Shown in pieces: positions 52,296 through 61,495 of a stretch of 64,000 nucleotides of DNA. Location: positions 1-64,000 of the forward strand of contig NZ_JACHHB010000012.1 of NCBI RefSeq assembly GCF_014202575.1, written 5' to 3'. Origin of the DNA: Texcoconibacillus texcoconensis. Lineage in GTDB: Bacteria > Bacillota > Bacilli > Bacillales > Salisediminibacteriaceae. The notes under the pieces are model-generated. The model was given only the letters and a program-made list of their open reading frames with translations, was not told the DNA's origin and did no database searches. The position numbers and the translations under genes were made by a program. Numbering within the stretch: the first letter of the stretch is position 1; each line of letters begins with the position of its first letter.

Positions 52296-53036
52296 TTAAA
52301 TCGACAATTGCTTTCCTTTTTGGGCTAGTTCAATATTCCCTGCAAAAACCGTAGCCGCTTCAGTTACTAGCTGCTTTTTGTCACCGAAATGAGGAAGGTG
52401 CGTTAAAACGAGTGTGTCTGCAAATGCTTGATCAGCGATGGTCGCAGCTTGCGTTGATGTCAAATGTCCGTAACTTGTTGCATCTTGTCCATCATAAAAA
52501 CTTGATTCTGCGATCAAGATGTCACTATGAGCTGCAAATGTTGATAGTGAAGCGTCAAAACTGGTATCAGCTGTATATGTAAGCACCCTCCTTGTGTCTA
52601 ACTGCTCAACTCTCATCGCATAACAAGGTGACGGATGGATCGTTTTCTGAAATGTTACTTGGATGTTTCCAAAAAGAAGTTGATCGGTTTCTTGATATGT
52701 ATGGAATGTGATCCCTTTTCCTTTGAATGGTGTGCGCTTGTCTTCCGATTCTTTTGCTGGGCTATAAACCGGTATGTTTTCGTTTGTATTTCCTAGTCCT
52801 ATGCTTACAATGCGACTGTATTTTAAAACACCGAGATCTGCGACGTGGTCATGATGGTGATGGGAAAGAAGAACAGCGTCAATGTCTTCTAATGTTGTAT
52901 ATTGTTGCAGTGTGGAAACAGATGCGCTTCCACAGTCTAATAGTAATTTTGTGTTTTCATCTTCAATTAAGTAAGACGATGTTGCTTCTCCTGCTTCTGG
53001 GTAGGCGCCCCAATGTCCAATAATCGTCAGTTTCAT
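52296..53036 (-). CDS. Metallo-beta-lactamase-fold hydrolase, YhfI type
   Basis: A 246-residue MBL-fold enzyme of the RNase Z-like branch. The metal motif HHHHDH is at about 57-62, and further ligands are His in TIHPSPCYAM, Asp in LTYTADTSFD and His in LVLTHLPHFGDK. Substrate unknown; B. subtilis YhfI is a close match by layout. The start is ATG 53036 behind AAGGAG. The open frame extends 19 codons upstream without support. Confidence 0.87.
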   Translation of the reverse strand: MKLTIIGHWGAYPEAGEATSSYLIEDENTKLLLDCGSASVSTLQQYTTLEDIDAVLLSHHHHDHVADLGVLKYSRIVSIGLGNTNENIPVYSPAKESEDKRTPFKGKGITFHTYQETDQLLFGNIQVTFQKTIHPSPCYAMRVEQLDTRRVLTYTADTSFDASLSTFAAHSDILIAESSFYDGQDATSYGHLTSTQAATIADQAFADTLVLTHLPHFGDKKQLVTEAATVFAGNIELAQKGKQLSI

Positions 53037-53130
53037 CTCATACGCTCCTTGTGATTTATTGGTTCCTACAATTCTGTATTCCCGATTTTGCACGCTTACA
53101 CACCTTTTTTATGGTAATATAGGGGATGTT

Positions 53131-54543
53131 ATGAAACATTTAAAAAGATTCAGAAAGAAGGTGGTGAAAACGAGACAGACGAAGCTGGATCGTTTTTTAA
53201 GTATTATTGCTTATGTGTGTACATTCTTCTATTTATTTGAATATATTTTTCCACTTTCATGGCTCGGCTTCGTTTATAGTTTACTTGCTTCAGGATTGTT
53301 TATTTATGCACTCTTCCATATTACGATGTTGAATCGGATCGTTGCCTTAACACTGATCATTGTTGGGACAATGATTTTTTACATTGAAGGTGTCGCCTTA
53401 TATCAAGTTGTACTTGGATTTGGTGAAAATATTAATCTATTAGCTTTATTTTTGTTTATCCCTTTAATTGGTACATTCCTCTCGAGTGCTGGGTATTTGA
53501 ACGCTTTACAATATGCAATTCAAAAAAGAGCACGTAATGGACAAAATCACCCGTATAAAATGGGATTTTTATTACTGGCAACAACGGGGACGGTTTTAAA
53601 CTTTGGGGCGATGTCGATCGTCAAACGAATTGCTGATGAAAGCTTCACCTCTTTTCATGAACGAAAGCTCACTTTACATATCATGAGGGCATTTGGATTT
53701 TGTATGTTATGGTCTCCTTATTTTGTTAATGTCGGTCTCGTCACGGTGCTGTTTGATGTTTCATGGTTCCAAATAGGCCTTTACGGGTTTATTCTTGCTT
53801 TGATCCACGGTACGTTAAGTACGTTGATGCTTTCTCGTATTTCTTTCGACAATGACCCCTTCATTGAAAGGGAAGCGCAAGCTGAAGATGAGGTTGAATC
53901 ATATTCGTTAAGACCGCTAATTTTATTTACAATGGTTTTATTAACGCTTTCGATCTTGCTTGATTATTGGCTAGAGATGAACATGATCACGATCGTGTCT
54001 TTTCTAGCGATTGCTTTGCCACTCTTATGGGCGCTATATTCAAACATTTTAAAACAATATGTTCAGGATGTTTCCTCACATATCCAATCTGCGTTTCCAA
54101 AGGTGAAAAATGTGCTAGCCATCTTTATTAGTGCTGGTTATTTCGGGACAGCAATTAATAATACGAACATGGGAGAATGGGTGTCCACCTTTTTAGACCG
54201 AGTATCTCTTGGTTCCGTATACTTTCTCACCTTATTGATTATCATTGTCTCGATTTTATTGGCCCAATTAGGCATTCATCCAATTGTCATTGTGATCGGT
54301 ATCGGAAGTTCACTTTCGCCAGTAACATTAGGTGTCAGTCCAGAGTACTTAGCATTAACGTTATTATTAGCTTGGTCGCTCGCGACGCAAGTTTCCCCTT
54401 TCTCAGGTCAAGTGTTGATGGCTTCGAGGTTAATTAACATTTCAACCTTTAAAATCGCTAAACAAAACGCAATGTTCGTTTTGTTGTCGATGATTTTTCT
54501 ATCTTTAACATTATATAGCTTTTTTGTTCTTGGCTGGATTTAA
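53131..54543 (+). CDS. Polytopic membrane transporter-like protein
   Basis: A 470-residue membrane protein with about 12 hydrophobic segments. Two short re-entrant-looking motifs (TTGTVLNFGAMSIVKRI near 150, LATQVSPFSGQVLMASRL near 425) give an inverted-repeat impression, as in the ion transporter superfamily (ArsB/CitM type). I do not recognise the family or substrate. The start is ATG 53131 with only a weak GGGGAT upstream. GTG 53161, behind AGAAGG, is an alternative. It diverges from the MBL hydrolase gene. Confidence 0.72.
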   Translation: MKHLKRFRKKVVKTRQTKLDRFLSIIAYVCTFFYLFEYIFPLSWLGFVYSLLASGLFIYALFHITMLNRIVALTLIIVGTMIFYIEGVALYQVVLGFGENINLLALFLFIPLIGTFLSSAGYLNALQYAIQKRARNGQNHPYKMGFLLLATTGTVLNFGAMSIVKRIADESFTSFHERKLTLHIMRAFGFCMLWSPYFVNVGLVTVLFDVSWFQIGLYGFILALIHGTLSTLMLSRISFDNDPFIEREAQAEDEVESYSLRPLILFTMVLLTLSILLDYWLEMNMITIVSFLAIALPLLWALYSNILKQYVQDVSSHIQSAFPKVKNVLAIFISAGYFGTAINNTNMGEWVSTFLDRVSLGSVYFLTLLIIIVSILLAQLGIHPIVIVIGIGSSLSPVTLGVSPEYLALTLLLAWSLATQVSPFSGQVLMASRLINISTFKIAKQNAMFVLLSMIFLSLTLYSFFVLGWI

Positions 54544-54587
54544 AAGCGTCGGAGATCGAGGGGAAAGTGCTAAACGCTAAAGAAACG

Positions 54588-54625
54588 AAAAAAGAGAGTA
54601 CCCATTATTGAGTACTCTCTTTTTA
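54588..54625 (-). terminator. Bidirectional terminator after rpmA
   Basis: AAAAAGAGAGTAC pairs with GTACTCTCTTTTT across a ten-base loop. It ends the rplU-prp-rpmA unit, so spo0B and obg, which follow rpmA in B. subtilis, are not joined here. Confidence 0.92.
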
Positions 54626-54632
54626 TGACGTT

Positions 54633-54926
54633 TTACGCTTCTTGTGCAACTGGGTAAACGCTAACGCGCTTACGGTCACGTCCGACGCGTTCGAATTTAA
54701 CAACACCGTCTGCTTTTGCAAACAATGTGTCATCGCCGCCTTTTCCTACGTTTTCACCTGGGTAGATTTTCGTACCACGTTGGCGAACGAGGATAGAACC
54801 GCCTGTAACTTGCTGACCGTCAGCACGTTTTGTACCAAGACGTTTTGAGATCGAGTCACGACCGTTCTTCGTACTACCTACACCTTTTTTCTGAGCGAAA
54901 AATTGCAAATCTAGGTTTAGAAGCAT
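54633..54926 (-). CDS. rpmA: Ribosomal protein L27
   Basis: A 97-residue 50S protein near the peptidyl-transferase centre. It begins with the Firmicute extension [13 protein letters not shown], which the Prp protease removes after the Phe pair, exposing the tail that reaches the P site. [26 protein letters not shown] is diagnostic. The start is ATG 54926 behind AGGAGGTG. The frame upstream overlaps the prp stop. Third gene of the rplU-prp-rpmA operon. Confidence 0.96.
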   Translation of the reverse strand: MLLNLDLQFFAQKKGVGSTKNGRDSISKRLGTKRADGQQVTGGSILVRQRGTKIYPGENVGKGGDDTLFAKADGVVKFERVGRDRKRVSVYPVAQEA

Positions 54927-54942
54927 GTTGTTCACCTCCTGT

Positions 54943-55272
54943 TTATCCATGAATGGTTATATATTCACCGTACTGCTCTTCGATGGTTTGTAATGATACA
55001 ACCATACCTTCCAAGAGCAACTGTACATTCTCGTACGCTTGATTTCCGATTTCATTCGGAACACCGCAGCGGAGAAAACCGCCGTCATTTGCCATTTCAA
55101 CATCCAATTGAACTTGGCAAACTGCATCAATTGCGTTTACGGCTCCAAATGCAACAGCCGATGCACCTGCACAGACAAGATCTTGACCGTGAGGAGCGAA
55201 ATCAGCGTGTCCTTCCATCGAAAAAGCATCGATTTTACCGTCTTGATTTCGTTCAATCGATACACGTATCAT
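54943..55272 (-). CDS. prp: Ribosomal-processing cysteine protease Prp
   Basis: A 109-residue cysteine protease that cleaves the N-terminal extension of L27. Catalytic His22 is in MEGHADFAP and Cys34 in [11 protein letters not shown], the family pattern GHA..GxDxVCA. It lies between rplU and rpmA, as in other Firmicutes whose L27 has the extension. B. subtilis name YsxB. Start ATG 55272. Confidence 0.95.
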   Translation of the reverse strand: MIRVSIERNQDGKIDAFSMEGHADFAPHGQDLVCAGASAVAFGAVNAIDAVCQVQLDVEMANDGGFLRCGVPNEIGNQAYENVQLLLEGMVVSLQTIEEQYGEYITIHG

Positions 55273-55283
55273 CGACGAACCTA

Positions 55284-55592
55284 TTAAGCTTTGATTCCTT
55301 CAACCGTTACTTTTGTGTATGGTTGACGGTGACCTTGCTTACGACGGTAGTTTTTACGACGCTTCATTTTGAAGATAACTTCCTTTTTACCTTTACCATG
55401 CTTTTCTACTTTTGCTGTAACGGATGCTCCGTCAACGTATGGTGCTCCTACTTTTGTAGAATCTCCACCAACTAAAATTACACGGTCGAAAGTAACGGAA
55501 TCACCTTCTGCTGCGTTAAGCTTTTCAACGTAAAGTTCTTGTCCTTCTTCAACTTTTACTTGCTTTCCACCTGTTTCAATTACTGCGTACAC
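55284..55592 (-). CDS. rplU: Ribosomal protein L21
   Basis: A 102-residue 50S protein that binds 23S r[20 protein letters not shown] at the start and [21 protein letters not shown] near the end are diagnostic. The start is GTG 55592, eight bases after AAGGAGG. First gene of the operon and preceded by the L21 leader RNA, through which L21 expression is probably controlled. Confidence 0.96.
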   Translation of the reverse strand: MYAVIETGGKQVKVEEGQELYVEKLNAAEGDSVTFDRVILVGGDSTKVGAPYVDGASVTAKVEKHGKGKKEVIFKMKRRKNYRRKQGHRQPYTKVTVEGIKA

Positions 55593-55711
55593 GACACGCA
55601 CCTCCTTTAATCACTAAGACTCGCCATCACAGGTGCATTATGTAGCAAATACATAAGCTTAAAACCTGATCTGTGCGGTTGTAGTCCTTTGGGTGCACCA
55701 AACAACTAACA
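55593..55711 (-). ncRNA. Ribosomal protein L21 leader RNA
   Basis: The 5' leader between a strong sigma-A promoter and rplU contains CCGCACAGATCAGGT pairing with GCACCTGTGATGG and the conserved tail GCGAGTCTTAG just before the ribosome-binding site. This order matches the L21 leader of Bacillales. It is presumed to be an autoregulatory binding site. Confidence 0.75.
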
Positions 55712-55717
55712 GACAGT

Positions 55718-55746
55718 ATCATACCACAGCGCTACAACCGTGTCAA
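55718..55746 (-). promoter_or_regulatory. Sigma-A promoter of rplU-prp-rpmA
   Basis: TTGACA (55746-55741), 17 bases, TATGAT (55723-55718) on the minus strand. A near-consensus promoter, as expected for ribosomal protein genes. Confidence 0.88.
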
Positions 55747-55785
55747 TGTATCCTCAACTTCCATTGACTAGTTTGTCACGAACGT

Positions 55786-57294
55786 TCAAGAGTTATATTC
55801 TATAAGCAAACGTTGCCAACGAGCCTTTGCATGTTCTTTTTTACCGACAAAACGAACTTCCCCTTTTTCGGTGTTTGTTCGTTTAATAAGGTAAATGGTT
55901 TTGCTTATGACCGCTTCAATATCCGTTAATTTTTGGGCATGGTTTTCCAGCCATTTATCAGCAATAAAGGAAGGAACTTCAACAATGAGCGCCTCTGCAT
56001 CATTGCCTTGAAACTCGTAAAGTAGTCGTTCCAGCTCGTACATTTGGGATGACTTTCCTAAGACACGCCCACTTCCTTGACAAGTGGTACAAGGTTCCGT
56101 AAGTAATTCACTCACTTCATGATACGCTTTTTTGCGTGTCATTTCCACAAGTCCAAGCTTTGTGAAACCTTGAATTTTCACACGCATCGGATCATCTCTA
56201 AAGCTATGTTCAAGCGCTCTTAACACATCACTCTGGGAACGCTCTTGCTTCATATCGATAAAGTCGATGAGGACAATTCCACCAATGCTCCTTTTTCGTA
56301 TCTCTGTAGCGATCGTCTTGGCTGCCTGTATATTCATATTTCTCATTGTCTCTTCATGGGTATCTTTACCTACAAACGTGCCGGTATTCACATCAATGAC
56401 GGTCATTGCTTCCGTTTTTTCAATATCAATGTATCCGCCATTTAGTAATTCTACCCGTGACAATAATGTTTGTTGTAATACTTGTTTTAGTTCATAGTGA
56501 GAAAATATATCATCATACCCTTGATAAAGTGACAACTGTGAAGGTGATAAATCATCTGTATAAGAAAGATAATCATTTAATGTATGATAAACTACCCTAT
56601 CATCCGTTATCACTTCAGTTTCCGAATCGATAAAAGACTGACGGATCAGTCGGTCTATCATTGAAGAACCATGATGAATTTTTGTGGGAGTACGTAATTG
56701 TTTTGAATATTCAACAATTCTTTCCCAACGCCTTCTTAAAAATGACCAATCATTTTGTAAATAAGTGGGTGATATTTTCGCTGCTTCCGTTCTTATAATG
56801 ACACCTTCGTCAAGTTGCCTCTCATTATTTGCAAACTTGCGTAATTCACCTCGCTTTTCATCTTCTATGCGGCGAGATACCGCTACATAATTAGCTTTTG
56901 GCAGGTAGACGAGATACTTGCCGGGAAGTTCAATGACTTCGGTCAGCTTTGCACCTTTAGACCCCGTTGGTTCTTTCGTTACTTGAACAAAAACTTCTTG
57001 TCCTTCTGTTAAAAACGATTGAATCTTAGCTCTACGTTTCTGGTCAGGGTCTTCTTGACTAATCCATTGCCATGCTAGTAATTCATTTAGTGGGAGATAG
57101 GCATTTTTTTGTAAGCCAATATCAACAAATGCTGCTTGCATCCCTGGCAAAATATTTACGACACGCCCTTTATAAATATTACCGACAAGCGGGCTCGTGT
57201 CTGGTGAATCTATCATCCACTCTACGACTTGTCCCTCTTCAATTAGCGCTACACGTTTTTCATCTGTATTTGCATTCATAATAATTCGTTTCAC
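55786..57294 (-). CDS. rng: Ribonuclease G/E family endoribonuclease
   Basis: A 502-residue RNase G-type enzyme. The S1-like RNA-binding domain covers about 35-125 (VGNIYKGRVVNILPGMQAAFVDIG), and the catalytic Asp residues are in TVIDVNTGTFVG and GIVLIDFIDM. The Zn-link motif is CTTC (EPCTTCQGSGRV). B. subtilis lacks this enzyme, but other Bacillaceae have it before rplU. The start is GTG 57294 (KRIIMNAN), nine bases after AAGGGG. The open frame adds 14 codons, including an ATG at 57312, without a ribosome-binding site. Confidence 0.92.
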   Translation of the reverse strand: MKRIIMNANTDEKRVALIEEGQVVEWMIDSPDTSPLVGNIYKGRVVNILPGMQAAFVDIGLQKNAYLPLNELLAWQWISQEDPDQKRRAKIQSFLTEGQEVFVQVTKEPTGSKGAKLTEVIELPGKYLVYLPKANYVAVSRRIEDEKRGELRKFANNERQLDEGVIIRTEAAKISPTYLQNDWSFLRRRWERIVEYSKQLRTPTKIHHGSSMIDRLIRQSFIDSETEVITDDRVVYHTLNDYLSYTDDLSPSQLSLYQGYDDIFSHYELKQVLQQTLLSRVELLNGGYIDIEKTEAMTVIDVNTGTFVGKDTHEETMRNMNIQAAKTIATEIRKRSIGGIVLIDFIDMKQERSQSDVLRALEHSFRDDPMRVKIQGFTKLGLVEMTRKKAYHEVSELLTEPCTTCQGSGRVLGKSSQMYELERLLYEFQGNDAEALIVEVPSFIADKWLENHAQKLTDIEAVISKTIYLIKRTNTEKGEVRFVGKKEHAKARWQRLLIEYNS

Positions 57295-57327
57295 GTTTTT
57301 TGACCCCTTCATGATCAATTCGCAATC

Positions 57328-57357
57328 ATTATACATGGATTAGGCAAGCAAACACAA
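57328..57357 (-). promoter_or_regulatory. Probable sigma-A promoter of rng
   Basis: The minus strand has TTGTGT (57357-57352), 18 bases, TATAAT (57333-57328). The -10 is perfect and the -35 weak. Confidence 0.55.
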
Positions 57358-57416
57358 TGTTCACAGGACGCGAAAAGTTTTAAGGGGGTGGTCAATATTT
57401 AAAAACGCTCTTTTCG

Positions 57417-57656
57417 TTGTTGTCTTTGATGAACTCGGAGAAGCGAAAAGTGGCGACGCCAGGTCGGATCAATGTAGTCACGGTCACTGTTCGTTTTCGG
57501 CCGGGGACATTGATTCCGTTATTTGCAAAATTTCGCCCTTTACTGCATCCAAAAATGAGGATTAACGGAACGTATGTCCGCGACCCGCAAGCCGAGAGCC
57601 ACATCAACCTAAAGCTCAAATCACCAACGCCTTGGGACAGCGTCCGCCTGCAGTAA
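57417..57656. repeat. Intergenic element with nested inverted repeats, between spoIVFB and rng
   Basis: A GC-richer stretch. Inverted arms TTCCGTTA (within 57509-57524) and TAACGGAA (57562-57570), with matching GGACAT/ATGTCC words, enclose a GGAT/ATCC hairpin. Overlapping open frames exist on both strands, without ribosome-binding sites, and I take them as by-products. The word order resembles interspersed palindromic repeats of Bacillaceae. Nothing else is seen up to 57788. Confidence 0.5.
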
Positions 57657-57788
57657 AAATCACAATCAATGTTCGGGGATGATCTTTACATCATCTATTA
57701 TGAAATTCATTCATATTTTAGAAAACAGCAAAAACGCTTGCCTAATTGATGGCAAGCGCCTAAGAGAAATCAATATAATATAGCATCC

Positions 57789-58658
57789 TTATTTCAAATC
57801 AAATATAGGTGGGGTAGCCGCTAAATCCCGTAAGGAAACAAACCTCTGTTTTTGGTCAAAATATGCATTTAAAGCGTCTTCTTCACGTACAGTGTGTCCT
57901 GCTGACGGTATTTTGAAATCATATCGTGCACAGCGATGTAACATGTTGATCGCTTCTATAACTGTGGTATCCGCAGAAGTTTTCCGCTCTTTTCGAGGTA
58001 CCATCTCATCATTTCTAGCTATGTCATAACGCTCAAGTAAAAATCTCATATATGTAAATGAACGTTGTTTCCATGCTATATAATGGTGGAATAATAAAAA
58101 CGCAAGCACAACCCACAAATTCAAATGAAATGGTAATTGCACTAAAGCAATAGCGCCCATTGTCACAAGTAGAATAAACGAAAGAATCAACGATTGTTCA
58201 TAAGCCATTCGAAAGGGGGCGTAATATGAATATAAGATAAAGAGAATTTTCCCTCCATCTAATGGCCAGATAGGAAGCAAATTAAATAAAAGGACAGTAA
58301 GGTTATGAAACATAAAAATTGCATGGTCACCTGTCGTCCACCAATCAAACGGCAATAAAAGGAAAGATAGACCCATCAACCATATGTGCTGGAGAGGACC
58401 TGCGATTGTGACGATGAAATCTTCTCGTATAGGCCGATTACCATGTTCATCGACATGGGCAACACCCCCAAATGGCAGCAACTCAATTTTTTGTATCCGC
58501 CACCGAAAGTGCATAGCTGCTACAGTGTGACCGAGTTCATGTACAAAAACAATCAAAAACATCATGATAACTTCCTTGAAATAACCTGTTAATGCACCGG
58601 CACCAAGCACGAGCCAAAAGCAAGGGTGTATATGAACCAAGCGGAGAAGATTAATCAA
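57789..58658 (-). CDS. spoIVFB: Stage IV sporulation protease SpoIVFB
   Basis: A 289-residue intramembrane site-2 metalloprotease that cleaves pro-sigma-K in the mother cell. The zinc motif HELGH has His40, Glu41 and His44; the third ligand, Asp134, is in WPLDGGK. About six membrane segments and a C-terminal cytosolic CBS-like region are seen. It overlaps spoIVFA by eight bases, as expected for the inhibitor/protease pair. Confidence 0.95.
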   Translation of the reverse strand: MINLLRLVHIHPCFWLVLGAGALTGYFKEVIMMFLIVFVHELGHTVAAMHFRWRIQKIELLPFGGVAHVDEHGNRPIREDFIVTIAGPLQHIWLMGLSFLLLPFDWWTTGDHAIFMFHNLTVLLFNLLPIWPLDGGKILFILYSYYAPFRMAYEQSLILSFILLVTMGAIALVQLPFHLNLWVVLAFLLFHHYIAWKQRSFTYMRFLLERYDIARNDEMVPRKERKTSADTTVIEAINMLHRCARYDFKIPSAGHTVREEDALNAYFDQKQRFVSLRDLAATPPIFDLK

Positions 58659-59460
58659 ATGAAATCACGTCCAATGGGTCAATAAATGTTTCATCTTCTT
58701 TTAATGCAAAATAATAAACTTCTCTGTCTCCGTTTGTTTTAGATGTTGTACCTACAATATCGCCTGTTTCAACATGATCATGAACATTTACATCAATATC
58801 CCCAAGTGACCCGTACCATGACTCTCCGCCATCATAGTGCTGGACAACAACCGTTTTTCCGATCCCCTCTTCCTCTTCATCTTGCCCGACAAACTGCACG
58901 ACACCACTTTTTACAGCTTCAACTTGAGAACCTTTAGAAGTCTCTACAAAAATGCCACGTCCATTTTGATCAAAGCTCTCTGAAACTGTCCCACTCGCGG
59001 GTACTGCATACGCATAATCAACATTTGGTTCATCGGTTTGGTCTAAGGCAACGTTCGTCGTTGGCGGTACTAGTGCTAGCGGTCTTCCAAACTGGTCTTC
59101 ATACCAATGAGCAATCGTGTCAAATTCGAACTCTGTTGTCATCGAACGGTAAATAAAGTCACGTGCCGAATCAAAAGTTGGTGAAGGATTTTGAAAAAGA
59201 ATACCGACGATAAGAAACAAACAAATGCTTCCCATCATTTGCAATAACAAGATATCTTTACGTATCAACGGTTGTTTCGACTCTGTATTGTTCTTTCCTT
59301 TGGGTGCCGATGGGGGGATGACAACATCATCATGTTCTCTCGCTTCATCATGCTGCTGATAAATTTGTGGAGCTGAGCGTTGCCTTTGATGTAATGATGT
59401 ACTCCGTTTTTTTCTTTTCGCATCAAGTTGGCGTCTAATTTTATCAACTTTCTTGGACAT
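58651..59460 (-). CDS. spoIVFA: Stage IV sporulation protein SpoIVFA
   Basis: A 269-residue membrane protein that anchors and restrains SpoIVFB until the SpoIVB signal. The basic N terminus is cytosolic, the membrane helix is at about 75-93 (ILLLQMMGSICLFLIVGIL), and the extracytoplasmic C-terminal half is a degenerate M23 peptidase fold (GTVSESFDQNGRGIFVETSKG, VKSGVVQFVG). Metal ligands of active M23 enzymes are not evident. Translation is coupled to spoIVFB. Confidence 0.93.
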   Translation of the reverse strand: MSKKVDKIRRQLDAKRKKRSTSLHQRQRSAPQIYQQHDEAREHDDVVIPPSAPKGKNNTESKQPLIRKDILLLQMMGSICLFLIVGILFQNPSPTFDSARDFIYRSMTTEFEFDTIAHWYEDQFGRPLALVPPTTNVALDQTDEPNVDYAYAVPASGTVSESFDQNGRGIFVETSKGSQVEAVKSGVVQFVGQDEEEEGIGKTVVVQHYDGGESWYGSLGDIDVNVHDHVETGDIVGTTSKTNGDREVYYFALKEDETFIDPLDVISFD

Positions 59461-59723
59461 AATGTTCCCCTTCCCTCTTCATAGGCTTATCCATTTCCTT
59501 ACTTCAACCTATGACTTGTCCCGGGAACATATGACTAAAAGAAGAATCGGATGGGCTTTGGGGTTTATGAGTGAAACCTAGGGAGTTATGAACGAAAACA
59601 AGTATTTACGAACGAAAATCGTGAGTTTACGAACGAAATCCATGCCTTTACGAGCGAAAATCCACTATTTATGATCAAATAGGGACTAAAATACTATTCC
59701 ACCAACTCCAACTCCAACTCCAA
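59461..59723. repeat. Short tandem repeats between minD and spoIVFA
   Basis: Units of about 21 bp around TTTACGAACGAAAATC run from about 59590 to 59680 (four to five copies, the outer ones degenerate). A CCAACT hexamer repeat follows at 59701-59723. No ORF, and the spoIVFA promoter must lie within or next to the array. Confidence 0.75.
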
Positions 59724-59764
59724 CAAAAAAACCAGCAATGACTTTTCAATCACCGCTGGTTCAA
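59724..59764 (-). terminator. Terminator after minD
   Basis: AACCAGC (59730-59736) pairs with GCTGGTT (59755-59761), with a TTTTTTT run on the minus strand. It ends the Mre-Min transcription unit. Confidence 0.88.
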
Positions 59765-59782
59765 TAAGTTCCATCACATTCG

Positions 59783-60580
59783 TTACGCACGAATGCCAAA
59801 AAACTTTTTCACTTTTTTTAATACGCCTTTATCATCGTCAAAATTCATTAACGGAACCGACTCCCCATTAATGCGACGAGCAATGTTACGGTAAGCAATC
59901 GAAGCTTTGCTATCAGGGTCCATGGCAATTGGTTGACCATCATTTGCAGCCTTAATGACTGAATCATCATCAACAACTGCCCCTAATAATTCGATTGCGA
60001 GTGTTGAGACTACTTCATCGACATCGAGCATATCTCCATTTTGCATCATATGATTACGAATTCGGTTGACAACCAAACGAGGTGGATCCATATCCTCTTG
60101 CTCTAACAACCCGACAATTCGGTCCGCATCTCTTACAGCAGACACCTCTGGGGTGGATACGACGATCGATTGATCAGCTCCTGCTACTGCATTTTTAAAA
60201 CCTTGCTCAATCCCTGCTGGACAATCAATTAATACATAATCATAATCCCGTTTTAATTCCTCGACGATTTCTTCCATATCACTTGGGTCTATCGCAGCTT
60301 TGTCTTTCGTCTGAGCTGCCGGCAACAATACTAAACAATCAAAACGCTTGTCGCGAATTAACGCTTGACTCAATTTACACTGTTGCTCGACGACATCGAC
60401 GAGATCGTAAATAATTCGGTTTTCAAGTCCCATGACGACATCAAGGTTTCTAAGACCTATATCTGTATCAACAAGCGCTACACTTTTTCCTGTCAACGCC
60501 AGAGCTGTTCCGATGTTTACCGTTGTCGTCGTCTTTCCGACTCCACCTTTTCCTGATGTAATGACAATCGCCTCTCCCAC
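59783..60580 (-). CDS. minD: Septum site-determining ATPase MinD
   Basis: A 265-residue deviant Walker A ATPase (GKGGVGKT, residues 10-17) that binds membranes through its C-terminal amphipathic helix (KGVLKKVKKFFGI) and recruits MinC to block division at the poles. IGLRNLDVVMG and DYVLIDCPAGIE are typical. It follows minC by 138 bases. In Bacillus the partner is DivIVA/MinJ rather than MinE, and no minE is present. Confidence 0.95.
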   Translation of the reverse strand: MGEAIVITSGKGGVGKTTTTVNIGTALALTGKSVALVDTDIGLRNLDVVMGLENRIIYDLVDVVEQQCKLSQALIRDKRFDCLVLLPAAQTKDKAAIDPSDMEEIVEELKRDYDYVLIDCPAGIEQGFKNAVAGADQSIVVSTPEVSAVRDADRIVGLLEQEDMDPPRLVVNRIRNHMMQNGDMLDVDEVVSTLAIELLGAVVDDDSVIKAANDGQPIAMDPDSKASIAYRNIARRINGESVPLMNFDDDKGVLKKVKKFFGIRA

Positions 60581-60718
60581 AGTGCATTCCCCTTTCTCCT
60601 CGAGATCGACGCGTTTGTTTCGATCACTTTTCTTCGATCGTATCCGCTCGTTCCCCTCTTTGACCGACGAATGTTCAAACTCTACCTTCGTGGCAAATGT
60701 TGACCATTCGTGATTGTA

Positions 60719-61432
60719 TTACATATCAACAGTACGTACATTCCATTCATCATTCAATTCAGGTCGCAACTTTGCAACCCGTTGTAATTGATCTAAGACC
60801 ATCTCAAACTGACCGTTCACATAAGCACATTCAAGATCTTCAAAACGTTCTTCTTCTACTTTCTCTCCCTTTTCTGGAGCCCGTCTAAGAATATCAGCAA
60901 TACGCAACTGTGAAGGTTGCATCGTCGCTGCACAAATAATCGAACGGTCATCTCCTGATATCCCAGCTTGAGCAATCCCTCGTAATGCACCTAAAATAAA
61001 TATGTTCCCAGTTGCTCGGACTGTACCACCTGGATTCACGTCACCTAACAGTAAGAGATCTCCACGAATTTCAATAACTTGTCCAGAACGAACAATCTTC
61101 GCTAAACGTGTCACACGACTGTCCTTTCGGCGGTTTTCAGCCTCCTCGACAGTAATGACGTCAGAGCGAATATCATCAATCACAATATTTTTACGTTCAC
61201 TGATTTGCTCTTTCAAATCAGCAATTTGTTGATCATCTAGGTAACGTTTTCCTAAAAACAGTTTCACATGAACAAGCGGACCATGATCGAGCCGATACTG
61301 TTCTTCTGATAGTTTCTCATGGAGCTCCGTTAGCAGTTCATTGTACGAGCATTGATCATCTAAAATGAACGTCAGTCCATCCCGGGTCCCTTTAATCGTT
61401 ACACGAGGTGGTCTCGTCTCTTTCTCTGTCAT
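60719..61432 (-). CDS. minC: Septum site-determining protein MinC
   Basis: A 237-residue FtsZ inhibitor. The N-terminal domain is at about 8-100. The C-terminal beta-helix is at about 120-215, with RSGQVIEIRGDLLLLGDVNPGGTVRATGNIFILGALRG, the dimer- and MinD-binding part. It lies 63 bases after mreD. Length and order match Bacillus. Confidence 0.94.
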   Translation of the reverse strand: MTEKETRPPRVTIKGTRDGLTFILDDQCSYNELLTELHEKLSEEQYRLDHGPLVHVKLFLGKRYLDDQQIADLKEQISERKNIVIDDIRSDVITVEEAENRRKDSRVTRLAKIVRSGQVIEIRGDLLLLGDVNPGGTVRATGNIFILGALRGIAQAGISGDDRSIICAATMQPSQLRIADILRRAPEKGEKVEEERFEDLECAYVNGQFEMVLDQLQRVAKLRPELNDEWNVRTVDM

Positions 61433-61495
61433 GGTTTACTCACCTCTACATGATTGACATATTCCACATCGATATGAAAAACCCTTTTAAAGTCT

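Noticed and set aside
57392-57656. Protein-coding genes on either strand of the 57.4-57.7 kb element
   Set aside because: No ribosome-binding site or recognisable domain; the palindromic layout better explains the open frames.
59590-59690. Iteron-type replication origin
   Set aside because: There is no rep gene, DnaA box cluster or plasmid context; it is a short intergenic tandem repeat in a chromosomal block.
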